The notes beneath the pieces are model-generated. The model saw nothing but the letters and a program-made list of their open reading frames with translations. It was not told the DNA's origin and searched no databases. From Petunia secreta (Eukaryota; Streptophyta; Magnoliopsida; Solanales; Solanaceae), in NCBI GenBank assembly GCA_029990175.1, contig JARKIP010000042.1:4712001-4776000 (forward strand): 64,000 bases of DNA, read 5' to 3'. Shown here one piece after another: positions 8,764 through 20,807 of this stretch; the first letter of the stretch is position 1; each line of letters opens with the position of its first letter. The position numbers and the translations under genes were made by a program.

Positions 8764-11475
8764 ATGTCTTCAAAGGCTAAGAAAAACCTAAACATGGATG
8801 TAGTTGGTAGTTCTTCTACAGCCACCCCTAGGCCTAGGGCTGCTCAGGCCATGGCTGCAGAGATCATCCCCAAGAAATGGGGTGAGTTAGAAAAGGACTG
8901 CAACATCAAAGCTTTCAACAACCACGGAGATGTACGCGCATGGCCGGCGTACAGATTCAAGTCTGGGATCACATCGGAGTTGATCCCACGGGTTAGACTG
9001 GACTGCAATTGGGATGCAAGTGTTCCCCTCTTGCCGGTATCTGAGGCGGAGAACATTACTTTGCATAAGGCTGGGTGGACGGCCATGTGCACGTACCCAT
9101 TTACAGTTGGATGCACACTACCCCTGCACCCTATGCTCAAGAGGCTCTGCAGAGAGTATTTACTCCGCCCGGGGCAACGGTGCCCCAGCGTATATAGAAT
9201 AGTTGCACTTATGGATTGGTTTGCGGCAGAAATCGATCAAGTTTTTTAGTATGAGCATTTCATTTCTCTGTATAGTATACAAATTTTCAAGGACGGCTTT
9301 GTAAATGCTAGGATACGCGCGAGCAAGGGCTTGGTGCGTAGTTCTGAGGATACAATTGACCGGGTTTGGTTACACTTGTATGTATTCGTGTGTACCCATG
9401 CCTTGTCCTTCAACTCCAAGACTTTACTCCCCGAGGTCTGGGACAAGAAGCGTAAGTCCCCGAGTCTTCTTTTGAGTTTTTTGTGCTTCTTTTTTTTTTG
9501 TTTGCTTATTTCTTTGATTCCTCCTTACAGCCGCCAAGCGACCCTATGACGGGATCATATCGATTGATGAGTTGACGGCATGGGTTGAGGCGATCTTGAA
9601 GGAGTTCTCCCCTGAGAAGAAAGAATGGGCGTACTTTGCTGCGTAGAAGGGTTTGACCGTGAAGACTCACGGTGAGAATTTTCCACTATTAAAGTCGTTT
9701 CCTTTCTTCGTAGTTTTACTGTGCCTGACCGTTCTGTTGACCCCGATGCTGAGGTCGCATCTATATTAGCTTCAGCGGAGGCACTGCGCGGGAGAGAAGG
9801 CGGTGAGGAGCTTCTGTCCAGTGGCCTTGGTTCCTTGAAGAGGAAGAAGAAGGGCCAAGGTGAGGGCGGAGCACAGAAGAAATTCGCTCGTAAGACTTCC
9901 GTTGCTGCCGGGCAAACCTCAGCTGCTGGAGGTGAGTCCTCGCCCAAAACCAATGTGCCAGAGTCTGCAGGAGATAGTGCCAAGACCTCTGCTGAAGTCC
10001 CCGAGTCTGTACGGGGAGAGGATTTAGATAAGGAGGTAATTGACGTTTCAGATACTGAGACTGAAACTAATGAACCCCTTGTGCGGAAACCTTATCTTCA
10101 GAGCGACAAGAGAAGGTGGAGGAAGAGGCTGCCCGTACTCCAGAGAGGAGTCCCCTAGTTGATGATGGGGTGAAGGCGGCTCCTTCTCGTGCAGATAAGG
10201 GGAAAGGGAAGATTGGTGAAGAAGAGGAGAAAGAAGAAGAAGAAAAAGAAATTCCCCAAGAGGGTGGCCAGGGTCCTCGTGTTTTTCGTTTTGAGGACCT
10301 GGAGAATGTGGCCGCTGAGGGGGAGGCACCTGTCGGTTTACATGAGTGTGACACAAGAGACCCTGAAGTGGAGGTGATTCCGATATGTCAACGACGAGGC
10401 TTACTCGGTGGACCATCATTGGTGGTCAGACTGGTTTAATGGACATCCGGGGCCTGCGCTGTAAATTTGGGCCGAACTATCCCTCAGAGCAGGCCAGAGA
10501 GCCTAAATACTGTGAGAGGAAGTGCATGATGAAGCTAGCCCCTGATGTCAACTTTGTAACTAGGCCGGGCAGTTTGGCCAAAACAGTCTCCTCACTCATT
10601 GGTCCTCGAGAGGAGTGGACGATGAGGGCGATGAGTGACGAGGAACTGGCTTTTGCTATCGCTGCCGATTCTGCCTGGGGAAGTTCTTTCCTTAATGCCG
10701 TTTGTGTTGGAAATAGTTTGACTGTAGACTTCTAACTTTACTTTTTCCATTTCTTCAGTCAAGTATGATGGTCGCCGAGCTGATGTTCCGCTCCAGGATC
10801 AATGACCCCGATCAGGTGCTTGAGTAGAAGAAAGAGCTGCTAAAGGCTTTGAGGGAGAATGAGACACTAGCGGAGAGGTGTGGTTTCCTTGGGAATGAAG
10901 TTAATCGGTTGGCTGAGGCCAACAAAAAGCGTGTTGAGCACATTAACAAACTTTCCAAGGAAAAGGATCTTCTTTCTGAAGAGAAAGAAGGGTTCGCACA
11001 ATCTGTTCGGGGTCTGGAGATTTTGCTTGAGGAATGCAAGGCTTCGCTGAACAGAGCACTCGATGAGCGTGGATCTTTTGAGATGGACTTGCAAAGGGCT
11101 AATGAAGAGTCTGCCAAAGCCAGAGCTGAGCTTCAAGCCGCTAAGGACCAGGTTGCCCAGTTGCTGAGTGTTCAAAGTGCATTATCTAAGGACTTGGCAA
11201 AGCTGCGTGATCAATCTGAAATCAAGGCGAAGCTTGCTGTGCTCGAGGCTAAGCACACATTGCTTGAGCAAGTCCAGACTGGGCAGATCAACGTTGAGGA
11301 GATGCTGCTGAAAACAAAGAGCGCTGTTCGCGGAGTAAGACATGTCCTGAATCTTTCTCCCGAAGATTCTGAGGTAGATGAAGATGTAGATGAGGATGAC
11401 GGCGAGAGTTCGGGTGATGATGACAAAATCGACGGAGCTAGTGCGTCGGGTTCTGGTCATAGCCCCCAAAACTGA
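8764..11475 (+). pseudogene. Element B antisense extra gene (aORF), four exons
   Basis: Exons are about 8764-9451, 9531-9671, 9714-10678 and 10759-11475. Intron 1 has GTAAGT...TTACAG. Intron 2 has shrunk to 42 bp (76 bp in element A). The intron 3 donor has changed from GT to GG. Exon 1 begins MSSKAKKNLNMD and continues into a domain resembling Pfam PF04195, with LHPMLKRLCREYLLRPGQ and IVALMDWFAAEI. Stops occur at 9247, in exon 2 and at 10826, and there are frameshifts near 10100 and 10390. Exon 3 has a basic KRKKKGQGEGG patch and then Glu-rich stretches. Exon 4 gives a coiled coil of about 170 residues and an acidic, Ser-rich tail. A nuclear or chromatin role can be guessed from composition only. 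The reading direction is opposite to gag-pol. Confidence 0.78.
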
Positions 11476-12226
11476 TGCCCCCCAAATTGATTAGGTTGTA
11501 AGTCGCCAGATAGTTTATTGTGGATAGAGGTCTCTTAGGGACTCTCTGATCCTTGTTCGGCCGGTTCCATTGGCCTTGATCACTCTGCAAAATTTCTGTC
11601 AGCCGTTTTCGGCATTTTATCATTTTGTCAGGATCATATATATAACTTCGGATCTTTTTTTATCCAATGACTATATTTAGCCTGAATTTTTGATCTTTTG
11701 TTAGTATGTGTTATGGCCTTCGTGCCTTATGTTTTAGGAGCTTTTTAGAAGTTCGAACTTTACTAAGTTCTGGTCTCCAAAAGTCTGCCCGAATTTTTAA
11801 CTTAGCCTCTCTCAAGGATGAGGTCGTAAGTCGTGAGTAATCTGCGCAGATGTTTTATTCTGACTGAGTCGTGGTCGATAGATTTTGCCCGAATCTTTGG
11901 CCTTTGCGAAAAACTTTGCTTATCGTCCTGATAGTTGGAAGTTGTCGCAGGAAATTTGTAATTTTATTCTGGCCGAGTCGTTGGCCTTGTGAACGACTTC
12001 TCTTATTTTCATGGAAGCTTGTCACATAAAAGTTTTTGAAAAACCCACCTTTTCATAAGGTCTTTTGCCTTTATGAGGTCTTTTGCCTTTATAAAGGTCT
12101 TACCTGGCCTACAAGGGCCTCTCACCACCCTCCTTGTTTTTATGTTGGAACACGGGAAGTGATAACATAAAAAGAGTTAAGGCTGGCTGTAGATAAAAGA
12201 ACACATATAACCAAATGAGGAGTGTG
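11476..12226. other. Non-coding spacer between antisense gene and tRNA-like sequence in element B
   Basis: It is homologous to 2591-3362 in inverted orientation. No ORF of note is present. It contains repeated phrases such as GGCCGAGTCGTTGGCCTTG and AGGTCTTTTGCCTTTATG. Confidence 0.6.
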
Positions 12227-12297
12227 TCCGTTGTGGGATTCGAACCCACAGCCGCGAAGTTGAAGAACTTTGAGCTCTACCAGTTGAGCTAAATGGA
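12227..12297 (-). tRNA. tRNA-Lys-like sequence carried by element B
   Basis: On the - strand it reads TCCATTTAGCTCAACTGG, then the D stem GCTC/GAGC, then an anticodon arm CAAAG-TTCTTCAA-CTTCG with CTT at the expected place, a 5-base variable region, a perfect T arm GTGGG-TTCGAAT-CCCAC, and an acceptor strand AACGGA. The A box TAGCTCAACTGG and B box GGTTCGAATCC are both good. The anticodon loop has 8 bases, one more than plant tRNA-Lys(CUU), which it otherwise resembles. The copy in element A shares the loop insertion. It lies about 110 bp downstream of pol, in sense orientation to pol. Confidence 0.72.
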
Positions 12298-12406
12298 TCT
12301 GACCTTGTTCAGGCCGTTAGTACCATTTAGAAGAAGTATAATAAAAGTAAGAATTGCGACGAACGTAAAAGGTAGGAAGAAAATAACTGACCATTTTACC
12401 ACTCAG

Positions 12407-13515
12407 AAGTGATACCTTTTGAGGTGAATCACGTTCTAATTGTTTGGGAGAATCGAACCATCTGGTCATGCTAAGCGATAAGATCCCTTGCCGACTGAAG
12501 CGATTACCTTGTAGGGGCCTTCCCAATTAGAGCCTAGCTTCCCTGAATTCGCTTCTTGTGTGTTCTGTGACACTTTCCTCAATACAAAATCTCCATCTTG
12601 GAAACTTCGTACGCGCAGTCCCCGATTGTAATATTGTTCAATTCGTTGTTTATGGGCGACTACTCGTACGAGGGCTAGTTCCCTTCGCTCTTCAAGGAAA
12701 TCCAGCTCTTCAGAGAGATTGACTGAGTTGGACTCTTCAGTAGCATGTGCATATCGTAAGCTGGCCTCTCCGATTTCGACTGGGATTAAGGCATCTACTC
12801 CGTACACTAATGAGTAAGGTGTCTCTCAATTACTCATTTTTATCGTCGTGCGATAAGCCCATAGCACACCGGGCAGCTCCTCTACCCAACATCCCTTAGC
12901 CTGCTCGAGGCGCTTCTTGAGAGATTCAACGATTATTTTGTTTGTAGATTCTGCTTGTCCATTGGCAACCGGATGGTATGGAGAAGAAGTAATCCTTTTG
13001 ATGTGTAAGTCGTCGAGGAACCTAGTCACTTTCTGGCCGATGAATTGCGGGCCGTTATCCATGACTATTTCCTTAGGTGCTCCAAAGCGACACACGACAA
13101 AATGCCAAAGGAAGTCAATAACTTCTGTTTGTCGTATCTTTGCGTATGCTACCGCTTCGACCCATTTGGTGAAGTAATCGGTGATGATCAACAAGAAACG
13201 CACTCCTCTTTTCGCGGCAGGAAGGGGACCAACTATGTCCATTCCCCATTTCATGAATGGCCACGAAGAGATTATTGAGTGGAGTGGTTCTGCCGGCTGA
13301 TGAAGAAGATGTGCGAACCTCTGACACTTGTCGCATTTTTTGACAAACTCATTCGTGTCCTTCTCCATCTTATCCCAATAGTACCCTGTGCGAATCAATT
13401 TGCGTGCTAATGCTTTGCCTCCAGAATGATTACCACAACAACCTTCATGGACCTCTCGCATTATGTAGTTGATTTGATTTGGCCCAAGGCACTTTGCGAG
13501 AGGCCCTGCAAACAT
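12407..13515 (-). pseudogene. Element B pol: integrase
   Basis: The 229-residue open part at 12826-13515 has a full zinc finger (HEGCCGNHS ... CDKCQRF) and the catalytic core with GMDIVGPLP, DNGPQFI and GQAESTNK, giving the D, D and E residues. A stop after TTIKMSN at about 12828 separates it from the C-terminal part (12466-12807), which contains GSNWEGPYKVIASVGKGSYR. Further stops lie just before the pol end. This is the best-preserved integrase of this family in the window. Confidence 0.87.
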
Positions 13516-14212
13516 CTTGCGGTAGAGATCGCCGTTGATGATTGTATACCGAGCAACTTTTATTCTGAGCTTGCGAGCAGCTTTTGCGTCATCGGGAAGA
13601 GTTCCATAGAGAATGTAGTTCGTGATTTCATTCCGCTAGTCCCAAGTTGCGTTGATGGCGTTGACTTCGAACTTTTCCCGATCTATGGTCGTGTAGAGGA
13701 TTTGAACGACAGATGAAGAGCTAGCCATCCCCATTTATGCTACTGACCCCAGATTCGCGAGACCATCCGCCTCATGGTTCTCTTCCCGTGGGATTTGGAG
13801 CGCTTCCTATTCATCGAACTGGGCCAGGAGTTCTTTCAAACAGGCCAGGTACACTTGCATTCTTGACTCTCGTGCAATGAAGCCTCCAGTCACCTGATTA
13901 ACCACCAGTTGAGAATCACTCTTAAGTTTGATGATGTTTGCTCCGTATTTTCGGGCTAACTCCAATCCTGCAATTACAGCCTCATATTCGGCCTCATTGT
14001 TAGTAATAAACGGGCACTTGGTGGCATGTCTAACGGTCTCTCCGGATGGGGTGATGAGAACCAGTCCAAGATCGGACCCTTTGACGCTCGAGGAGCCATC
14101 AGTGTATAGGGTCCATGCGCCAGGGGCCTGCCCAGCATATAGAATGGCATACTTTTCTGCCTCAGGATATATATTAGTGCTAAAATCTGCTACGAAGTCT
14201 ACTAGGGCTTGT
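13516..14212 (-). pseudogene. Element B pol: second (archaeal-like) RNase H
   Basis: On the - strand the catalytic pattern TDGSSS, NNEAEYEAV, SDSQLVV and the terminal ADGLANLG block can be read, with QVTGGFIARESRMQVYLA between. Stops are present near 13810 and in the linker. The domain follows the RT-linked RNase H and precedes integrase. Duplicated RNase H in this order is known from Tat elements. Confidence 0.8.
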
Positions 14213-15785
14213 TATTTTATCGCTACCCTAGGCTGATAAGTGATGTCGAATTCACTTAGTTCTATAGCCCATTTAACTAACCTTCCCGAAAATTCGGGTT
14301 TATGCAAGACATTGCGTAAAGGAAAGATTGTAACTACAGCTATCGAATGACCTTGGAAATAAGGGCGTAACTTACGGGCAGCAGTTACTAGCGCTAAAGC
14401 CAACTTCTCCAAGGGTTGATAGCGTGTTTCTGCATCAAGTAGAGTTTTGCTAATGTAGTAGATAGGAAGTTGTTTACCTTTTTCTTCTCGAACCAGAACT
14501 GCGCTCACCGAGGATTCTAAAACTGCCAGATAAATCAGCAACTGCTCCCCGTGTTGAGGTGTAGAGAGCAGTGGTAGGTTGGACAGATACTTTTTCAGAT
14601 CCTTCAGTGCTTGTTGGCATTCGGGAGTCCAATCGAACTCCTTGTTCTGCTTCAAAACATCGAAGAAAATTTTGCATCGGTCTGACGATCGGGATATGAA
14701 CCTTCGCAGAGCTGCCACTCTTCCGGTCAATTTCATGACGTCTTTCCGGTTGTGGAGCGAATTGACTCGATAGCTTTGATTTGAGCGGGATTGACTTCAA
14801 TTCCGCGCTGAGAAATGATGAAGCCTAAGAATTTTTCCGACCCGACTCCAAATGCACACTTCTCCAGGTTCAGCTTCATAGTGTACTGGTCGAGTATTCA
14901 GAAAGCTTCTTTTAAGTGCGTTAGATGATCCTCTGCTCGTTTGGATTTGACCAGCATGTCATCGATGTACACTTCCATGGTCTTACCGATATGGTCATGG
15001 AACATTCGATTGACTAGGCGCTGATATGTTGCACCTGCATTTTTCAATCCAAATGGCATAACTTTATAACAATACGTACCTCTGTAGGTTATGAACTATG
15101 TTTACTCTTGGTCATCGGGGTCCATCAATATATGGTTGTAGCCAGAGTATGCGTCGAGGAAGGTGAGCACCTCGTGCCCAGCTGTTGCGTCAATTAGTTG
15201 GTCTATCCTGGGAAGAGGATATGAATCCTTTGGACTGGCTTTATTCAGATCTGTGAAGTCAATGCAGACTCGCCATTTGCCGTTTTTCTTGGGTACGACG
15301 ACCACGTTGGCTAGCCAGTCTGGGTATTTGACTTCACGTACAAATCCAATTTTCAACAGCCGATCGACCTCATTGTTGATGATCTGATTCCGAAAAGCTC
15401 CTTGCTGACGCTTCTTCTGCTTTACCGGACGGTTGTACGGGTCAATGTTCAACCTGTGAGAAATAATATCTGGAGAAATACCTGTCATATCTGCATGAGA
15501 CCAGGCGAACGTTGTGTTCCGCTCCTTGAGGAACTGGAGGATATCTCCTCGTAAGCGCTCGCTCAATCGGTCCCTAAGTAGACCTTCCGCTCTGGCTTGT
15601 CTGCGAACAATTCTTCGAGCTCCAAAGCTTCCACGGTAGGCATGTGACTTTCCCGTGCCTCCAGCTTTGTGATGAATTCCGGGACCTCGTACTTTGCTTC
15701 TTCGTCTGGCACGTCTGATCCCGGTAGCTGTAATTGCTATTTGCTTTCTTCGGGCAGCTTGTGGGCCACCGAATAGCAATCTCAA
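14212..15785 (-). pseudogene. Element B pol: reverse transcriptase and RT-linked RNase H
   Basis: The RT N-terminal half is at 15102-15785, with WRVCIDFTDLNKASPKD and FLDAYSGYNHILMDPDDQE. Stops near 15100 split it from the palm, where VMPFGLKNAGATYQ and the catalytic YIDDM can be read at about 14940-15060. The RNase H follows at 14212-14736 (LPIYYISKTLLDAETRYQ). A stop near 14900 and a frameshift near 14750 are further lesions. The domain order and the residues around the YIDD box are typical of Ty3/Gypsy. Confidence 0.87.
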
Positions 15786-16420
15786 GCAGAGCGTTGCTCT
15801 CCTCGAACCTCACATACTCCCCATTCTGATGGAAACTTCAATACCTGATGATAGGTGGAAGGAACAACTTGCATATCATGGATCCAGGGTCTTCCCAGGA
15901 TGATGTTGTAAGCTAGGTCCGCATAGACAACATGAAATGTCGTCTCCTTCGCTAGTCCTTCAGCAAGAGTCGTAAGAGTAATCTCGCCAAGGGTCTTCTC
16001 ACTTGAGTTGTTAAAGCTGGAGATAACTCGAGATATCGGCACGATCTTCTCCGACAGCTGCGTCTCCCTTACAACTCGTGACTGAATAATATTCGCAGAG
16101 CTGCCCGCATCGATGAGCACTCTCTTAACGTCGAATTCCGCCACGCGTAACGTTATGACTAACGCGTCGACATGTGGGAACTACAAACCATCTGTGTCTG
16201 AGTCTTCAAATGTTGTCGTCTCTTCTGGTCGTGGACACTTGGTCTTTGTGATGGAGACTTTTGCGTACTTCTTCGCCGTGAAAATGACAGAGTCCACTTC
16301 GATCCTGCCCAAGATGACATTGACTATCCTCTTCGGGGAGGATGCTCGTGGATGGCCAGATTTGTTCTGCTGAGCCTTCGCGTGAGTTTGCTTTCCCTTC
16401 TCGGTCAGGAACTCCTTCAA
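15782..16420 (-). pseudogene. Element B pol: aspartic protease and linker
   Basis: The active-site block reads VLIDAGSSANII (D-A-G-S in place of the usual D-T/S-G), followed by the flap region and NIILGRPWIHDM, which is typical of Gypsy retropepsins. The upstream linker at 16181-16420 lies in another frame after a stop. The protease in this family cleaves the Gag-Pol polyprotein. Confidence 0.82.
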
Positions 16421-16426
16421 GAATCC

Positions 16427-17509
16427 CTATTTCAATAAATGTGCAACTTCATACCTTAGGACCTTGCAGTCTTCGGTGGTGTGACCGTGGTCGTGATGAA
16501 ATTTGCATGATAGGTCATGGTTTCGCTTGCTTGGGTCGGTCTTCATGTGCTTCGGCCATTTAACCTTCTCTCCCATATCTTTGAGTGCCGCCACTACTTC
16601 AGACATTTCTATGTTGAAGCTTGGCAGGCTTGGGGCTCCACGGAGGCTTGATTCTGAATCATCTCTTGGGGATAGCTCTTTGTTGTTGCGGCTGCGTCCT
16701 TTGGAGTTGTTGCGTGACTGGTCAGGGTACGGCTCGTAGCGTACATCTGACCTTTCTGACTCCGTCTTTCCGCTAGAGCCACCACTTCGCGACTGAGTCT
16801 TTCCTCGGGTACCTGTTCCAGTCAATTTATCTTCATCAATATGTACCTTTGAGTTGTAGCGGTTGTAGACATCCGACTAGTTGGCTACTGGGAATTCGTG
16901 AAAGGATTCGTATAACCTGCGCGTAGCCTCCGAGCTCCTGACATCCAAGCTGTTGGTGAATGCAATCGCTGCCCATCTGTCTGGTACCTTGGGTAACATC
17001 ATGTGTTCCCGTTGGAAACGATCCACATATTTACGAAGGGACTCGTCGAGCCTCATGCGAGTTTCCGTCTTTTGAGCACCTGTATGAGCTTTCACGAACA
17101 ACTCCGCGAAGGATCCGATGGAGTTTGGTGGCAACATTGAGTACCATCGTAGAGCTCCATCCGCTAGGGTCGCCACGAACATCTTCAATTGGACAGATTC
17201 GATCTCCTCGTTGGTGAGATCGCTAGCCTTTATGAAGTTGCTGAACATCATGAGATGATTATTGGGATCAGATGTCCCACGATATCTCAGAATGTTTGGC
17301 ATCTTGAACGTTTTGGGTATTTCTTTTGGGGCTGCTTCCTTCTTCCAAGGCCGCTGGGAATATCGCTGGACATCAACTTTCTTCAGTGTGGGTGGAGCGC
17401 CCGGTATCTGATCGATCCTCTCGTGGAGGGACTTTTGAAGCGCTTCCTGGCTCTCCTTGAATTGTTTGGTGAGGGCCTCCATGATAATACTCATTTCAGT
17501 GGACGCCAT
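16427..17509 (-). pseudogene. Element B gag
   Basis: The 210-residue part at 16877-17509 starts MASTEMSIIMEALTKQF and contains the retrotransposon gag core (LRYRGTSDPNNHLMMF, LADGALRWYSMLPPNSI, LDESLRKYVDRFQREH). A stop at about 16877 separates it from 16427-16825, which contains the Cys/His stretch CKFHHDHGHTTEDC, resembling the zinc finger of Tat-type gag. Gag forms the virus-like particle in this family. Confidence 0.85.
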
Positions 17510-17708
17510 AGATCCTCGACTCTTGCGACTGGAGGGACTTGCCCTCGGAGAGAGTTGATCGCCTCGTTTATCCCTCTGTTGACCTCCGCTTGTTCCTGCA
17601 TAAATGCATAGAGCATCTCCTGGAGGTTCCCTTAGCCAGGGGAGAGACTTCTATGGCGTCTTCTCTTAGGCGGAGCGGCGCTCTGAGAATGCCTACGCCT
17701 ATTTCCAA
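17510..17708 (-). other. Remnant of the element B leader
   Basis: This is the stretch between gag and the truncated 5' LTR. The usual primer-binding site is not found, because the LTR end and the sequence that followed it have been deleted. Confidence 0.5.
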
Positions 17709-18166
17709 CGTATTGGATCTCTTGATCTTGGTGAGGGTTCCTTGTTACTGATTGTACTTGAAGACTACAGAGCAAAATATCCAACGAATGTAAGCAAAGA
17801 GCAGTCCTTGAGCAAGAGTAAGTGATAATATTCTTATTGATGTTGTAGACAGGGAATAAAAGTATATTACAATGATTTAGGATGAATGCTATTTATAGGT
17901 CTGATAGGCGTCCGTTGGGTTTGTAACCGCTGGGCACGTATCAATTGGATATGTAACCACTGGATTGTAATCGCTGCCTTTATGACCATTCATTGAGTAA
18001 TCGCACGTGATCAGGTTAGTAACTGCTCATTCAGATTGTGCTGACCTGGGAAGCGTTACGTTGCTACTCTAGGTCTGCTCGTGGTAACCGCTTGGCTAGT
18101 TACCTGTCCGCTAGATGTCTGTCCGAGGAGACCTCTGCCCGTGCCACGTGGCAGACACGTGTCACC
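17709..18166 (-). repeat. 5' LTR of element B, inner part (truncated and split)
   Basis: It is homologous to 7743-8204 of the 3' LTR, including the reverse-strand TATA box at 17889-17898. Its inner end (about 230 bp, corresponding to 7514-7742) is missing. At 18166 it is interrupted by the nested element after the target bases TCACC. It resumes at 32740. Confidence 0.85.
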
Positions 18167-18869
18167 TGTCATACCCAATTTTGGACTCGAGTCGAGGCGA
18201 GTCGAGTTTCGGATTTGACTTGGTAACTCGTTTGAGTTTAAGTATTGGAGTTGCCACCTAACATAGTTTTTAACTAGGCATATTAGGGCACCTATTTTGT
18301 TTCTAGCTAATTTTACAACTAATTCCGAAACTTAGTCTACGAACCAGATATTCTAGGTAAGAGGTTCAAGTTAACTCGAGAGGAAGGGGTTAGGCACCTC
18401 TCGAGCTCCACCAAATGTGGTTACCGACCGGACTAAATAATTGAGATTCGAAATAAATAACTAAGCAATTTAAACTAACTAAAAATAGGCGAATAATTAA
18501 ATAATCATTTATATGCATATCATAATGAAAATATTTAATTTTAATAACTGGCTTTTTCCAAAGGTACCTCGCAATAAAAATGAAAAGGGGTTATGAATGA
18601 TAATATTAATAATAATGAAAGTAATAATAATAATAATAAGATTAGTAGATAACAATAATAATGATACTAATAATAATAATTGTAAGAAAAGCTAAAAGTA
18701 AAGTAAAAGGATTTTACTTCTAGCGGTCTTTTCCTCATTTCGCATCCAAGTTTACCTCGCACAAAATATAGAGAAAATAAAATTAGTATGATAATAATAA
18801 TAAGGTAAAATATAACAATAATAATAATAGTAATAATAATGATAATAATTATAATAATAATTTAAAATA

Positions 18870-18916
<47 letters not shown>

Positions 18917-20726
18917 TTAAAATAAAGGGGAAGAGGATTTTTGAAAGTATCGGCTCAAGTGTGTATTGGGTGAAAGTTAGGGACGTCGATACGGCTGTGA
19001 ACACGCCGGTCGGTCGTGTTGCCATGCCAAATACCGGTCTCGTCACTTCATCACCGGCTCGTTTGTAGTAACGGCTTATACACGTCATCATAGTCTTTTT
19101 GTTTTGTTTAGGGACACGGGGATGGATCGTTCAAGTGTAGTATCATGTTCAACTTAATCAACTAAGCCTCAAATAAATCATTTATTCTCCTTGGCCATGA
19201 TTAGTCCGTCAATTCCTTGTGTAGGCCTCAACATATATAAAAATATATTTTTTCATTGGCCTAACAGTATAACATTTGTTCGTAAATCAGCATCATCCTA
19301 AGGCGCAGTATTTATCCGAATCAGCACAAACCTGCAAAACAATGACTAGCAATTGCAAATTCTCGCAAACAAAAGTCAGTGACCCAGTGATAAAGGTTCC
19401 TATTACCGTAACATAACAAGAATAGAACAACTTAAAACTCAGTCAAACATAAGCAAAGTGGACCCACGCAGAAACCAGCAGTTAAGAACGAAGGTGGAGA
19501 TTCCGATTTCCCAACGGCAGAACATATGCCAGGGAAGGAAAAAATAAATCGTCAGAGATCAGGATAACCAACGGAACGGGGAGGAGCGACACTGGAGTGA
19601 CGACGCTACAACTCCACCATCCATCTCACCCATTTCCTCTATTACACCGCTGTGACTGGATCCAAAACCAACAGAGACAACAACTATGATGCAGCCGATT
19701 AGAAAGTCCGGCGACAAGCCTTCCAGTTGCGACGACTAGCGGTGAGAAACGACGAGGCTCCCGCTTTTCCTGTAAAAAAAAAATCAAGAACAACAAGGAA
19801 AAGTAGAATTCTAGGAAATGTGAATAAATCAGTGAAGGGGTGTTTTCGTTAATCCCCTGTCCCCGATGACACCGGTTCTATATCTCCTCCGTCTTCGCTG
19901 TTTTTGTGTTATTTTCCCGATCTGTACACTCCCTTCAGTTTTTGTCCAATTATTGTATGTGTGTGTGCATACGCCTGATTTTTGAAAAAAAGGAAACGGA
20001 GTATGTATGTACATGTGTGGGTGTGGAGAAGGTTTGTAGTGTACTGGGTTTGAAGGAGATGGTGGGTATTAGAGATGGTATTGTATGCACTGCGTTTGTA
20101 TATTTTCTTTGGATCTTAGCTGATCGTGTGTGTGATTAGTGTTTTGGACATGTGGGGAAGGAGATCTAAGAAGCAGTGGTGTCGATTGTTATGGGGTACT
20201 GTGTGTTGGTGGAAAGAGATGAGCGGGTCGTGTTGATTTGTGAGGAGAGGGAGTGGAGAAGAACGTGTGGGATCTGTGTATTGCGCAGGTAATTGCACTA
20301 TGTGTGGGTGTACTTTTTGAGAAGTGAGTGGAGGTGAGGGGGAGATCAGTGCGTGTTCTAAGAGTTGTAGTAGTGTCCCCCAGTGTATGTACTGCTGACG
20401 GGTATGTATAGGTAGACTTAGAGAGATTAGGGGAATTTTGAGAGATTGGAGGGGATTCAAAATATTGGAGAAGATTGGGGAGATAATTTGGAGGAAATTA
20501 GGGAGTGATATATTTGGTATTAAAAATGGGGTTTAGGAATAATACTGAATTTGGACTGATTTTGCAAGTTGTAACATGAATGTATTTGTCTAAGCTTTTG
20601 GTCTAGGTTCAAAAGAAGATTTAAAATTTTAAATTATGAAATGAAATTAGTAATAAAATTGGACCAGCCTTAAATTAAAAGGTGCAAAATAATCAAAATA
20701 TAAATATGTGTGTATATGTGTGTGTG

Positions 20727-20807
<81 letters not shown>

